Positions 1-7,300 of a stretch of 22,564 bases of DNA are shown piece by piece (position 1 is the stretch's first letter; each line of letters opens with the position of its first letter). The notes beneath the pieces are model-generated. The model saw nothing but the letters and a program-made list of their open reading frames with translations, did no database searches and was not told the DNA's origin. The DNA comes from JBOGGX01 sp050744245 (GTDB lineage: Bacteria; Actinomycetota; Acidimicrobiia; Acidimicrobiales; JBOGGX01). The stretch covers positions 1 through 22,564 of the forward strand of contig JBOGGX010000245.1 of NCBI GenBank assembly GCA_050744245.1, given 5' to 3'. The position numbers and the translations under genes are program-made.

Positions 1-47
1 CCTATAGGCGCGACAACCACCCCACATTCGAGCCGGGGCCGGGTTCC

Positions 48-764
48 TCAGCCGGCGAAGGCGAGGCGGCGGAAGCCCTCGGCCAGCCGCAGCCCGGCGG
101 CCTCGCCCGCCTCCTCGGCCCTGATCCGCACGACCTCCTCGACCAGCGCATCGGCGTGGTCGCCGGCGGGCAGCTGGGTGCGATGGCAGGCCACCGCGGC
201 CAGCTTGGTGGCCAGCGTCTCGGCGATGTCGACCCAGCAGTCGGGCTCGAGCGTCCCCGACAGCAGCACGGTCCCGACCTGGTGGGCCGGGCCGGCCTCG
301 GGGAAGTACAGCGGGCCGGCGGCCATCGGGGCGCAGGCGTCGAGCACGGCCCAGCCCACGGCCCGGTGGTCGTGGTGGTTGACGTAGGCGTCGCCGAAGA
401 AGACCGCCGTCGGATCGGGGGCCACGACCAGGTCGGGCCGCCGGGCCCTGATCCGGCCCACGAGCTCGGCCCTGAGCTCGACCGTGTTCTCGATCTCGCC
501 GTCCGGGATGCCGAGCACCACGTGCCCGGCCAACCCCATGACCGCCGCCGCGGCCGCCACCTCGTCGGCCCGGGCCGCGACCAGTGTCTCCGGCTTGGTG
601 GACGGGTCGCTCGAGCCCTTGTCGCCCGCGTTGCACACGACGAGATCGACCTCGGACCCTGCGGCCGACCACCGGGCCAGCGTCCCCCCGCACGACACCT
701 CCGGGTCGTCGGGATGGGCGTAGATGGCGAGCACCCGCGCCGGCACCAGGTCGAGGATGGTCAC
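48..764 (-). CDS. PIG-L/LmbE family deacetylase
   Basis: Predicted zinc-dependent N-acetylglucosaminyl deacetylase-like hydrolase of 238 residues, a normal length for the family. The N-terminal AHPDD motif (residues 16-20) and the NHHDHR motif (129-134) supply the expected zinc ligands (H17, D20, H133) and the catalytic Asp. The family includes MshB, Mca and BshB, which act on GlcNAc-inositol or mycothiol-type substrates, but the sequence alone does not fix a substrate. The start is GTG at 764, 18 bp after the threonine aldolase stop, so the two are probably co-transcribed. I see no strong ribosome binding site. The 47 bases between its stop and the window edge hold nothing I can identify. 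Confidence 0.88.
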   Translation of the reverse strand: MTILDLVPARVLAIYAHPDDPEVSCGGTLARWSAAGSEVDLVVCNAGDKGSSDPSTKPETLVAARADEVAAAAAVMGLAGHVVLGIPDGEIENTVELRAELVGRIRARRPDLVVAPDPTAVFFGDAYVNHHDHRAVGWAVLDACAPMAAGPLYFPEAGPAHQVGTVLLSGTLEPDCWVDIAETLATKLAAVACHRTQLPAGDHADALVEEVVRIRAEEAGEAAGLRLAEGFRRLAFAG

Positions 765-782
765 CCGCCGGTCACCACGAGA

Positions 783-1796
783 TCAGGGCGCCGACGCCAG
801 CGCCTTGCGGGCCCGGTCGACGTCGTCGTCGTCGACGTCGAGGTGGGTCATGAGCCGGACCACCCCGGGGGCGATGCTCCCGGCCAGGACCCCGTCGTCG
901 GCCAGGTGGGCGAGGAGCCTGGTGGGGTCGGGGTGGCGAAACACCACGCAGTTGGTGCGCACGGTCGCCGGGTCGAGACCGGCATCGGGCCAGCGCTCGG
1001 CCACCGCCTCGGCCAGCCGCCCGGAGCGGACGTGGTCGTCGGCCAGGCGGTCGACCATCGTCTCCAGGGCCACCAGCCCGGCGGCGGCGATGACGCCGGC
1101 CTGGCGCATCGCCCCGCCGAGCCGTTTGCGTTCGAGCCGGGCCGCCTCGATCGTGGACGTCGACCCGGCCAGCAGCGACCCGACCGGAGCCGCGAGACCC
1201 TTCGACAGGCAGCACATCACCGTGGCGGCCGGCGCCGCGTAGTCGGCCGCGGCCACGCCCGTCGCCACCTCGGCGTTGAACAGCCTGGCCCCGTCGAGGT
1301 GCACCGGACGCCCGCCGGCGGCGGTTGCGACCGCCCGCAACCGGTCCAGCGGCCAGGGCGCCCCGCCCGACGGCATGTGGGTGTTCTCGACGCAGACCAC
1401 GCTGACCGGGAGCCAGTGGTGGTCGACGCCGGCCACCAGGTCGGCGACCTCGCCGGGGTCGAGCGTGCCGTCGGCGTCGGCGACGGTGTGGAACTGGATC
1501 CAGCCGTTGACCGCGGCGCCGCCCTGCTCGTACAGGACGACGTGTTGGCGGCGGCCGGCGACCACGGCCGTACCCGGGCGGCCGAGCACCCGGAGGGCGA
1601 TCTGGTTTCCCATGGTGCCCGACGGCACGTACACGGCCGCCTCCTTGCCCACCCGGGCGGCGAAGGCCTCCTCGAGCCGGCGCACGGTCGGGTCCTCGCC
1701 GTAGCCGTCGTCGCCCACCTCGGCCCCGGCCATGGCCCGCCGCATGACGTCCGTCGGCCGGGTCACGGTGTCGGAGCGGAGGTCGACCAGGCCCAC
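783..1796 (-). CDS. ltaE: Low-specificity L-threonine aldolase (PLP-dependent)
   Basis: Cleaves L-threonine or L-allo-threonine to glycine and acetaldehyde, in the cytoplasm. The 337-residue product opens with the family hallmark DLRSDTVTRPT (5-15). It continues with the PLP phosphate loop SGTMGN (59-64), HLDGAR (166-171, D168 contacting the PLP ring nitrogen) and the Schiff-base lysine K199 in CCLSKGLAAPVG. The frame stays open upstream, but similarity begins only at the GTG at 1796, and a TAGAGT hexamer ends 8 nt before it, so I place the start there (leaderless type). It heads a two-gene unit with the PIG-L gene and diverges from the inositol monophosphatase across 24 bp. The exact substrate preference cannot be read from sequence. 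Confidence 0.9.
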   Translation of the reverse strand: MGLVDLRSDTVTRPTDVMRRAMAGAEVGDDGYGEDPTVRRLEEAFAARVGKEAAVYVPSGTMGNQIALRVLGRPGTAVVAGRRQHVVLYEQGGAAVNGWIQFHTVADADGTLDPGEVADLVAGVDHHWLPVSVVCVENTHMPSGGAPWPLDRLRAVATAAGGRPVHLDGARLFNAEVATGVAAADYAAPAATVMCCLSKGLAAPVGSLLAGSTSTIEAARLERKRLGGAMRQAGVIAAAGLVALETMVDRLADDHVRSGRLAEAVAERWPDAGLDPATVRTNCVVFRHPDPTRLLAHLADDGVLAGSIAPGVVRLMTHLDVDDDDVDRARKALASAP

Positions 1797-1820
1797 GAGA
1801 ACCGACTCTAGGGTGTCGCC
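1797..1820. promoter_or_regulatory. 24-bp divergent promoter with overlapping -10 elements
   Basis: The whole gap between two divergent GTG start codons is 24 bp. On the plus strand TAGGGT (1809-1814) lies 6 nt before the GTG at 1821. On the minus strand TAGAGT (1810-1805) lies 8 nt before the GTG at 1796. The two hexamers share the central CTAG at 1808-1811. Neither gene has a Shine-Dalgarno, so both transcripts would start at or next to the start codon. No convincing -35 is visible on either side. Promoter function is inferred from position and motif. Confidence 0.6.
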
Positions 1821-2648
1821 GTGACCGACCTGCCCGACGAGCTGCTCGCCCTGGCCGTCCACCAGGCCGATCGGGCGGCCCGACTCCTGCTCGACGGGCT
1901 CCGAGGACCGCGGGTGCGCGTCGACACCAAGTCGAGCGTGACCGACTTCGTGACGGAGATGGACCGGGCGTCGGAACGTCTCATCGTCGACGGCATCCTC
2001 GCGGCCCGGCCCGACGACGGCATCCTCGGCGAGGAGGGCGCCACCGTGCCCGGCATGTCCGGCGTGCGCTGGGTGATCGACCCGCTCGACGGGACCACGA
2101 ACTTCCTGTACCGCCTGCCGGGCTTCGCCGTCTCGATCGCGGCCGAGGTCGACGGCACAACCGTCGCCGGGGTGGTGCACGACGTCGTCCACGCCGAGGT
2201 CTTCACCGCGGCCAGGGGCGGCGGCGCGCGGCTCAACGGCGAGCCGATCGGACCGACGGGCCTCACCGATCCCGAGCGAGCCCTCGTCGCCACCGGGTTC
2301 AGCTACGTGCCCGAGCGGCGCCACCACCAGGCCCAGGTGCTGGCGCGGGTGCTGCACCGCATCGGCAACCTGCGGCGGGTCGGGGCGGCCGCGGTCGACA
2401 TCTGCATGGTGGCCTGCGGCCGGGCCGACGCCTACTTCGAGTGGGGCCTCAGCCCATGGGACTGGGCCGCCGGTCGCCTGGTGGCCGAGGAGGCCGGCGC
2501 CCGCACCGGGGAGCTCGACGGTGACCCCGCCCTGCCGGCGTCGTTGCTCGTGGCCACGCCGGCCGTGTTCGACCGGCTCAAGGCGCTGATCGACGACGCA
2601 ATCACCGCCGTCGCGACGACCCGAAACCCGACCGGACCGGTCGGGTGA
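1821..2648 (+). CDS. Inositol monophosphatase family protein
   Basis: Magnesium-dependent phosphomonoesterase of the IMPase (SuhB/ImpA) family, 275 residues, cytoplasmic. The metal-binding residues are visible: GEE at 70-72, the IDPLDGTTNF motif at 86-95 (D87, D90), and SPWDWAAG with D214. Likely substrates are inositol-1-phosphate, for phosphatidylinositol synthesis, or related sugar phosphates. Histidinol phosphate is another known use of this fold in actinobacteria and is not excluded. The GTG start at 1821 is supported by a TAGGGT hexamer 6 nt upstream (leaderless type). A PimB-like mannosyltransferase that would act on phosphatidylinositol lies elsewhere in the window but not in the same operon. 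A perfect palindrome overlaps the stop codon. Confidence 0.9.
   Translation: MTDLPDELLALAVHQADRAARLLLDGLRGPRVRVDTKSSVTDFVTEMDRASERLIVDGILAARPDDGILGEEGATVPGMSGVRWVIDPLDGTTNFLYRLPGFAVSIAAEVDGTTVAGVVHDVVHAEVFTAARGGGARLNGEPIGPTGLTDPERALVATGFSYVPERRHHQAQVLARVLHRIGNLRRVGAAAVDICMVACGRADAYFEWGLSPWDWAAGRLVAEEAGARTGELDGDPALPASLLVATPAVFDRLKALIDDAITAVATTRNPTGPVG
2626..2646. repeat. Perfect palindrome over the IMPase 3' end
   Basis: Arms ACCCGACCGG (2626-2635) and CCGGTCGGGT (2637-2646) are perfectly complementary around a single A. The palindrome runs into the TGA stop at 2646-2648. No T-run follows, so it is either a U-less hairpin terminator or a DNA operator for the STAS-like gene downstream. Its function is inferred only from symmetry and position. 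Confidence 0.5.
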
Positions 2649-2705
2649 TTGTCACGCGATTGCAAGCGGAGGGCCAACCATTCTCCGCACGCACGCTCCA
2701 GGCTG

Positions 2706-3062
2706 ATGGACGTGGCGTCCCCCCGCCCCCCGGCCCAGCCCGTCAGCCCGGCCCCCGGATTGGTCCAGGCCGTGACCGTCGACTCGACGCTCACCCTGCT
2801 CGTCCACGGCCGGCTCGACGCCGCGGCCGGGGCTGCGCTGCTCGACTCGGTCCGGACCGGGCGGGCGCCGGGGGTCAACCGGCTCGAGGTCGACCTGCGC
2901 GACGTCGGCGAGTTCACCGACGACGGGGCCGACTGTCTGGTCGGGGTGCGTGAGCTGGGGGTCGGTCTGGCCCATGGGGTCCACTACCGGACCACGGCCG
3001 GCGCCGGCGCCGACGCGCTGTTGGTGGCGTTCGCCTCGGCCGACGACGATGCCGCGAGCTAG
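2706..3062 (+). CDS. STAS-like (anti-sigma factor antagonist-like) small protein
   Basis: The 118-residue product has a proline-rich N-terminus (1-20) and then a fold resembling STAS domains: a strand-helix unit (about 22-50), a strand EVDLRDVGEF (61-70) leading into TDDG, and a helix. STAS domains in SpoIIAA/RsbV-type proteins bind anti-sigma kinases and are switched by serine phosphorylation. Here the segment is FTDDGADCL (70-78), with Asp where the phospho-serine normally sits and one residue missing, so classical regulation looks unlikely. The start is uncertain: ATG 2706 is used, and a TTG at 2649 directly after the IMPase stop would add 19 residues. A CACGCT hexamer ends 8 nt before 2706, which is weak support. 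Its stop interlocks with the convergent regulator's stop at CTAG 3059-3062. Confidence 0.6.
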   Translation: MDVASPRPPAQPVSPAPGLVQAVTVDSTLTLLVHGRLDAAAGAALLDSVRTGRAPGVNRLEVDLRDVGEFTDDGADCLVGVRELGVGLAHGVHYRTTAGAGADALLVAFASADDDAAS

Positions 3063-3772
3063 GCGGGCTCGGCCGCCAACGCCACCTCGACCCGGCGGCT
3101 GGGTTGGCGCGTGCGGGTCGTGGTGATCCGGTAGGCACAGCGCAGATCGCCCGAGAGCAGATGCTGGGTGCGTTCGACGGTGACGTCGTCGCCCAGGACG
3201 GTGCGGAACAGCTCGAGCTCGCCCCGGCACAGGCCCTGGCACGACTCGGCCGCCTCGCAGATCGGGCAGTGATGCTCGACCAGCAGGTAGCTGCCGTCGT
3301 CCTGGCCCCGAGCCGCCTCGGCCATGTAGCCCTCGACCGAGCGGACCCGGGCCAGCGCCTGCACCCGGTCGGCGACCGACGACGAGGACGGATCGGGCAG
3401 CACGTCCCGGTAGGCCGCCTTCTGGGCCTTGGTGCGGGCCTTGACCACGGCATCGATCCCGGGCTCACCCAATGTCTCGCGGATCGATTCGAGCAGGCTG
3501 ACGGTGAGGTCTGCGTGCCGGTCGGGGAACAGCGACGCGGCGATCGGGGTGAGCTTCCAGAGCTGGGCCGGGCGGCCTCGACCGATCGGCGGCGCCGTCG
3601 CCGCCTCGACCAGCCCGGTGCGGCCCAGCTCGTCCAGGTGCTGGCGGACGGCGGTGGCGGTCAGCCCGAAATCGGACGCCAACTCGGCGGCGGTGGCGGC
3701 GTCGACCCGCTTGAGCCGTTCGAGCAGCCGGCGCTTGGCGCCGCTGACGCTGGCCCCGTCGTCCGTCGACAT
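3059..3772 (-). CDS. HTH regulator with cysteine cluster (SufR/COG2345-like)
   Basis: Predicted DNA-binding regulator of 237 residues. A winged helix-turn-helix occupies about residues 12-75, with the recognition helix near LTATAVRQHLDELG (37-50) and a wing at GRGRPAQLWKLT. The C-terminal half carries cysteines at 169, 172, 178, 182 and 212. C169 to C182 has the x12 spacing of the Fe-S regulator SufR, and the LCRGELELF segment (181-189) matches that family's core. A redox or Fe-S sensing role is therefore plausible but unproven. No suf genes are in the window. It diverges from the mtrA-like gene across 91 bp, so it may control that promoter as well as its own. The start ATG 3772 is supported by TTGACT, a 17-nt spacer and GACCAT ending 6 nt before it. 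Confidence 0.78.
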   Translation of the reverse strand: MSTDDGASVSGAKRRLLERLKRVDAATAAELASDFGLTATAVRQHLDELGRTGLVEAATAPPIGRGRPAQLWKLTPIAASLFPDRHADLTVSLLESIRETLGEPGIDAVVKARTKAQKAAYRDVLPDPSSSSVADRVQALARVRSVEGYMAEAARGQDDGSYLLVEHHCPICEAAESCQGLCRGELELFRTVLGDDVTVERTQHLLSGDLRCAYRITTTRTRQPSRRVEVALAAEPA

Positions 3773-3863
3773 GGGCCCATGGTCGTCGGCCCATTTCCGA
3801 AAGTCAATAGTTTCTTTATCCGCCTGCCGTCCGCTCGGCCCGCCGATTTGGCACGATGATGGC
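3773..3863. promoter_or_regulatory. Divergent promoter region, HTH regulator / mtrA-like
   Basis: Minus strand: -35 TTGACT (3807-3802), a 17-nt spacer, -10 GACCAT (3784-3779), then 6 nt to ATG 3772. Plus strand: a -10-like CACGAT (3852-3857) ends 6 nt before GTG 3864, with no good -35. The A+T-rich stretch 3793-3820 stands out in this GC-rich window. It contains a weak GAAA-N8-TTTC dyad over the minus-strand -35, a possible operator. All of this is inferred from motif and spacing. Confidence 0.5.
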
Positions 3864-4544
3864 GTGGCCACACGCATCCTGGCGGTCGAGGACGACGAGC
3901 GGATCCGCATCGGCCTCCGGATGGCCCTCGAGGACGAGGGGTGGGCCGTCGAGGAGGCCGCCAGCGGCGAGGACGCCCTGCACCTGTTCCGACGCGACCC
4001 GGCCGACGTCGTGCTCATCGACATCATGCTGTCGGGCATGGACGGCTTCGAGGTGTGCCGTTCGCTGCGGCGAGCCAGCGATGTCCCCATCATCATGGTC
4101 ACGGCCCGGGCCGACACCCACGACGTGGTCGCCGGGCTCGAGGCCGGGGCCGACGACTACCTCACCAAGCCGTTCGCGCCCAAGGAGCTGTCGGCCCGCA
4201 TCCGGGCGCTCCTGCGGCGGGCCCGCGCCCCCGAGGCCGGCATCACCCACGTCCGGTTCGGCGACCTCGAGATCGTCCCCGATGCCGGCGTGGTGACGCT
4301 GGCCGGGGCCGAGGTCCACCTGACCAAGACCGAGTTCCGCCTGCTGTGCGAGCTGGCCTCGAGCCCGGGTCGGGTCTTCAGCCGGGAGGTGCTGCTCGAG
4401 CGGGTCTGGGGCTACGGCTACTTCGGCGACGGGCGGCTGGTCGACGTTCACATCCGGCGGCTGCGCACCAAGATCGAGTCCGACGCGGCCAACCCCCGGC
4501 ACGTGCTCACCGTGCGCGGCCTGGGCTACAAGCTCCAGCCGTAG
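3864..4544 (+). CDS. mtrA: MtrA-like OmpR/PhoB-family response regulator
   Basis: DNA-binding response regulator of 226 residues. The receiver domain (1-115) has acidic pocket D10-D11, phospho-acceptor D53, T80 and K102. The winged-helix effector domain (about 130-226) ends in VRGLGYKLQP. The segments SDVPIIMVTARADT, GADDYLTKPFAPKEL and VLLERVWGYG resemble mycobacterial MtrA closely. In actinobacteria MtrA controls cell-wall and division genes with the MtrB kinase. Gene order here (regulator, kinase, GerMN lipoprotein) matches mtrA-mtrB-lpqB, which supports the name. The start GTG 3864 fits the family N-terminus and has CACGAT 6 nt upstream. The same frame is open further upstream without family similarity. 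Orthology is inferred from similarity and order. Confidence 0.88.
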   Translation: MATRILAVEDDERIRIGLRMALEDEGWAVEEAASGEDALHLFRRDPADVVLIDIMLSGMDGFEVCRSLRRASDVPIIMVTARADTHDVVAGLEAGADDYLTKPFAPKELSARIRALLRRARAPEAGITHVRFGDLEIVPDAGVVTLAGAEVHLTKTEFRLLCELASSPGRVFSREVLLERVWGYGYFGDGRLVDVHIRRLRTKIESDAANPRHVLTVRGLGYKLQP

Positions 4545-4561
4545 GCGGCTGACGGTCGCCG

Positions 4562-5971
4562 GTGGCTCGCAGCATGAATCTCCGGCTCGGGATCCGGGCC
4601 CGGGTCACCCTGGCCTTCGCCCTCGGCGCGCTCCTCCTCTCGCTGCTGCTGTCCGTGGCCACCTACGCGCTCACCAGGGCCAACCTCCTGCGCCAGCGCG
4701 AGGTGGTGGCCGAGAGCCAGGTGCTCAACAACGCCGAGCGGGTGCAGGAGGGACTGCCGCGGCAGCTGGTCCAGATCGTCCCGCTGCTCCAGTCGCTCCA
4801 GCGGGCCCAGGGCTCCGAGCCGCTCCTCATCTTCGGCGGCCGGCCCTTCTCGCTCGACGGCCGCATCGACGAGAAGTCGATCCCGCCCGAGCTGCTCGAC
4901 GCGGTCGCCACCGACCGGGTCGCGGCGCGCATGCGCTACCGGCCCGATGCCGGCGTCAGCCAGCTGGCCACGGGTGTCCCCATCCCATCGGCCGGGGCCG
5001 CCTACTTCGAGATCGTCGACATGTCGGACCTGGAGGGGACCCTGCGCCAGCTCGGCCTCTCGCTCATCGCCGCCGGCGTGATCACGACGCTGGCCGGCGC
5101 CGCCCTGGGCAGCTGGGCCGCCCGGAGGACGCTCAGCCCGCTGGCCGACGTCAGCGCCGCGGCCACGGCCATCGCCGGCGGACGACTCGACACCAGGCTC
5201 GACCCGGTCGACGATCCGGACCTCGACGGCCTGGTGCGTTCGTTCAACCAGATGGTGGCCGCCCTCCAGGAGCGGATCGAGCGTGACGCCCGGTTCGCGA
5301 CCGACGTCAGCCACGAGCTGCGCTCACCGCTGCAGACCCTCGCCGCGGCCGTGCAGGTGCTCGAACGCCGGCGCTCCGAGCTGTCGGATCGTTCACAGGC
5401 GGCCGTCGGGCTGCTGTCGGCCGAGGTCGACCGGTTCCAGGAACTGGTCGGCGACCTGCTCGAGATCTCCCGGTTCGATGCCGGCGCCCAGCGGCTCGAG
5501 CTCGACGAGGTCCGCCTCGACCAGGTCGTCATGGAGGCGGTGCGGGCGTCAGGCTCGCCCGACGTTCCCGTCGAGGTCGACGCCGCCCTGGCCGGCGCGG
5601 TGGTACCGGCCGACAAGCGCCGGCTGATGCGGGTCATCGCCAACCTGCTCGAGAACGCCGAGAAGTATGCCGGCGGCGCCACCGCGGTGACCCTGACGAG
5701 GGGCGACGACGGGCGGGTCGTGATCGCCGTGGCCGACGACGGACCCGGCATCCCCGAAACCCAGCGGGCGGTGATCTTCGACCGCTTCGCCCGCGGCGCG
5801 GCCGCCGGCCGGCGGGGCACCGGCGACGGCGTCGGCCTGGGCCTGGCCCTGGTCGAGGAGCACGTCCGCCTCCATGGCGGCCGGGTGTGGGTCGAGGAGC
5901 GCGACCTCCAGCAGGGCGCCCGCTTCGTGGTCGAGCTTCCGGTGCTGGCCGGCGACAAGAAGGCACGGTGA
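4562..5971 (+). CDS. mtrB: MtrB-like membrane sensor histidine kinase
   Basis: Probable partner kinase of the upstream regulator, 469 residues. Two membrane segments (about 15-38 and 163-186) flank a short extracytoplasmic domain. A HAMP linker (about 187-238) and HisKA domain with H251 in SHELRSPL follow. The ATPase domain has N box NLLENAEKY (361-369), G1 box DDGPGIP (392-398) and G2 box GDGVGLGLAL (421-430). GTG 4562 is given as start. ATG 4574, four codons on, has GGTGG 8 nt upstream and is equally possible. The gene begins 17 bp after mtrA and overlaps the lipoprotein gene by 4 bp (GTGA), which indicates translational coupling. The signal sensed is unknown. Confidence 0.88.
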   Translation: MARSMNLRLGIRARVTLAFALGALLLSLLLSVATYALTRANLLRQREVVAESQVLNNAERVQEGLPRQLVQIVPLLQSLQRAQGSEPLLIFGGRPFSLDGRIDEKSIPPELLDAVATDRVAARMRYRPDAGVSQLATGVPIPSAGAAYFEIVDMSDLEGTLRQLGLSLIAAGVITTLAGAALGSWAARRTLSPLADVSAAATAIAGGRLDTRLDPVDDPDLDGLVRSFNQMVAALQERIERDARFATDVSHELRSPLQTLAAAVQVLERRRSELSDRSQAAVGLLSAEVDRFQELVGDLLEISRFDAGAQRLELDEVRLDQVVMEAVRASGSPDVPVEVDAALAGAVVPADKRRLMRVIANLLENAEKYAGGATAVTLTRGDDGRVVIAVADDGPGIPETQRAVIFDRFARGAAAGRRGTGDGVGLGLALVEEHVRLHGGRVWVEERDLQQGARFVVELPVLAGDKKAR

Positions 5972-6570
5972 CCGCCAACGGGTGGCGGCGGGCCGCACCG
6001 GTCGTCGTCGTGGCCCTCGCCGTCGTTGCCGGCCTGGGCGGGTGCGGGCTCCCGACCGACGACGAGCCTCGTTCGCTTGCCGCCGACGACATCCCCGACT
6101 CGCTCCTGGCGCCGTCGTCGACCACCACCCCGGAGTCGCTCGGCCCCTACGACGCAAACCTCTGGTGGATCGACAACGACGTGCTGGTCGACCGGCCCGC
6201 GAACCTCCCGGACCTCCAGCCGTCGACCGTCATCTCCGCGCTGCTCGAGGGGGTGCCTCCCACCGACGTCCAGACCAGCATCCCTGGTGGCACCGAGCTG
6301 CTCGCGGCACCGGAGGATGGCGGCATCCTCACCGTCGACCTGTCGGAGGCGATCGCGACCGTCCAGGGAGAGGAGCTGAAGCGGGCCTTGGCCCAGATCG
6401 TGTGGACGGCGACGCAGTTCCCGAACATCAGCCGCGTGCGGTTCCAGGTGAACGGTGAGCCGCTGGCGGTCATCACCGATGAGGGAACGGTCACCGACCC
6501 GGTGAATCGAGGCGACTTCCTGTCACTACAGCCGCCCGAGCCGGCGCCGACGACGACGACCGGCCCATAG
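5968..6570 (+). CDS. Short LpqB-like GerMN-domain lipoprotein
   Basis: Predicted lipoprotein of 200 residues. A hydrophobic signal segment (9-25) ends in lipobox LGGC with lipidated C26. A GerMN-type domain spans about residues 68-170 (from PSTVISALLEGVP through LTVDLSEAI to RVRFQVNGEPL). LpqB of mycobacteria, encoded just after mtrB, carries a GerMN domain plus a C-terminal beta-propeller and is about three times longer. Here the protein ends in a Pro/Thr-rich tail after GerMN and has no propeller. Position and 4-bp overlap with the kinase suggest it modulates MtrB signalling outside the membrane, by analogy with LpqB. The start GTG 5968 is fixed by the overlap. Confidence 0.82.
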   Translation: MTANGWRRAAPVVVVALAVVAGLGGCGLPTDDEPRSLAADDIPDSLLAPSSTTTPESLGPYDANLWWIDNDVLVDRPANLPDLQPSTVISALLEGVPPTDVQTSIPGGTELLAAPEDGGILTVDLSEAIATVQGEELKRALAQIVWTATQFPNISRVRFQVNGEPLAVITDEGTVTDPVNRGDFLSLQPPEPAPTTTTGP

Positions 6571-6575
6571 TCCAC

Positions 6576-6582
6576 AAAGGAG
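6576..6582 (+). promoter_or_regulatory. Strong Shine-Dalgarno of the MgtC gene
   Basis: AAAGGAG lies 7 nt before the ATG at 6590. It is one of the few textbook ribosome binding sites in the window and decides this start. The gene therefore looks translated from the mtrAB-lipoprotein transcript rather than from a leaderless promoter. Confidence 0.8.
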
Positions 6583-6589
6583 CGTCGAG

Positions 6590-7285
6590 ATGCAGTTCGA
6601 TGGTGATGCGGTCGTCCGCCTCCTCGCGGCCCTGGCCCTCGGGGCCATCCTCGGCATCGAGCGGGAGGCAGCCGACCAGCCCGCCGGCCTCCGCACCCAC
6701 ATCGCGGTCTGCCTCGGAGCCGCGCTGTTCGGCGTGATCTCGACGCTCGGGTTCGACGAGTTCTTCGCCCGCCGCGAGACGACCAACGTCCAGGTCGACG
6801 TGACCAGGGTGGCGTCGCAGGTCGTGGTCGGCATCGGGTTCCTGGGCGCCGGGATGATCTTCCGCCAGGGGGCGGTGGTGAAGAACCTGACGACATCGGC
6901 CAGCCTGTGGGCCGCGGCCGCCATCGGCCTGGCCGTCGGGGTCGGCGACATCGTCACCGGGGCGGTGGCCACGGCCATCCTGTTGGCCAGCCTCGTCCTC
7001 CTGCGGCCGCTGCGCTCGTGGATCCGACGCCGGGTGGCGAAGGACGTGGCCGACATCCGGGTCGAGCTGGGCGACGGCGTCGAGCCCGGCGACGTGATCG
7101 ACGCCATCCACCGGCTCACCGGCGTCACCGTCCACGGGATGGCGCTGGAGAAGGACGCCGGTCGTTACGTGCTGCTCGCTCATCTGAGCGGCGAGCGCGA
7201 CGTCGACGTGATCTCGTCGATGGAACCCATCACCCGGCGCGACGACGTGGTCTCCTCGGGCCTGGAACCGTCACGGGAGTCGTGA
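6590..7285 (+). CDS. MgtC/SapB family membrane protein
   Basis: Integral membrane protein of 231 residues. Family motifs are LGAILGIERE (17-26), GLRTH (33-37), QVVVGIGFLGAGMI (77-90) and NLTTSASLWAAAAIGLAVG (99-117). About four to five membrane helices precede a soluble C-terminal domain (about 152-225) of the ACT-like type seen in full-length MgtC. MgtC proteins are linked to growth under low magnesium and to control of the F-type ATPase, but most environmental members are uncharacterised. It lies 19 bp after the GerMN lipoprotein gene, on the same strand, and is probably the fourth gene of that operon. Confidence 0.88.
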   Translation: MQFDGDAVVRLLAALALGAILGIEREAADQPAGLRTHIAVCLGAALFGVISTLGFDEFFARRETTNVQVDVTRVASQVVVGIGFLGAGMIFRQGAVVKNLTTSASLWAAAAIGLAVGVGDIVTGAVATAILLASLVLLRPLRSWIRRRVAKDVADIRVELGDGVEPGDVIDAIHRLTGVTVHGMALEKDAGRYVLLAHLSGERDVDVISSMEPITRRDDVVSSGLEPSRES

Positions 7286-7300
7286 CCGTGCGACGCCCGT

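Noticed and set aside
156..1811. A 551-codon plus-strand open frame opposite the PIG-L and threonine aldolase genes
   Set aside because: The product is low-complexity, rich in Arg, Gly, Val and His, and without domains. It is the usual antisense shadow of GC-rich codons; both minus-strand genes have clear catalytic motifs.
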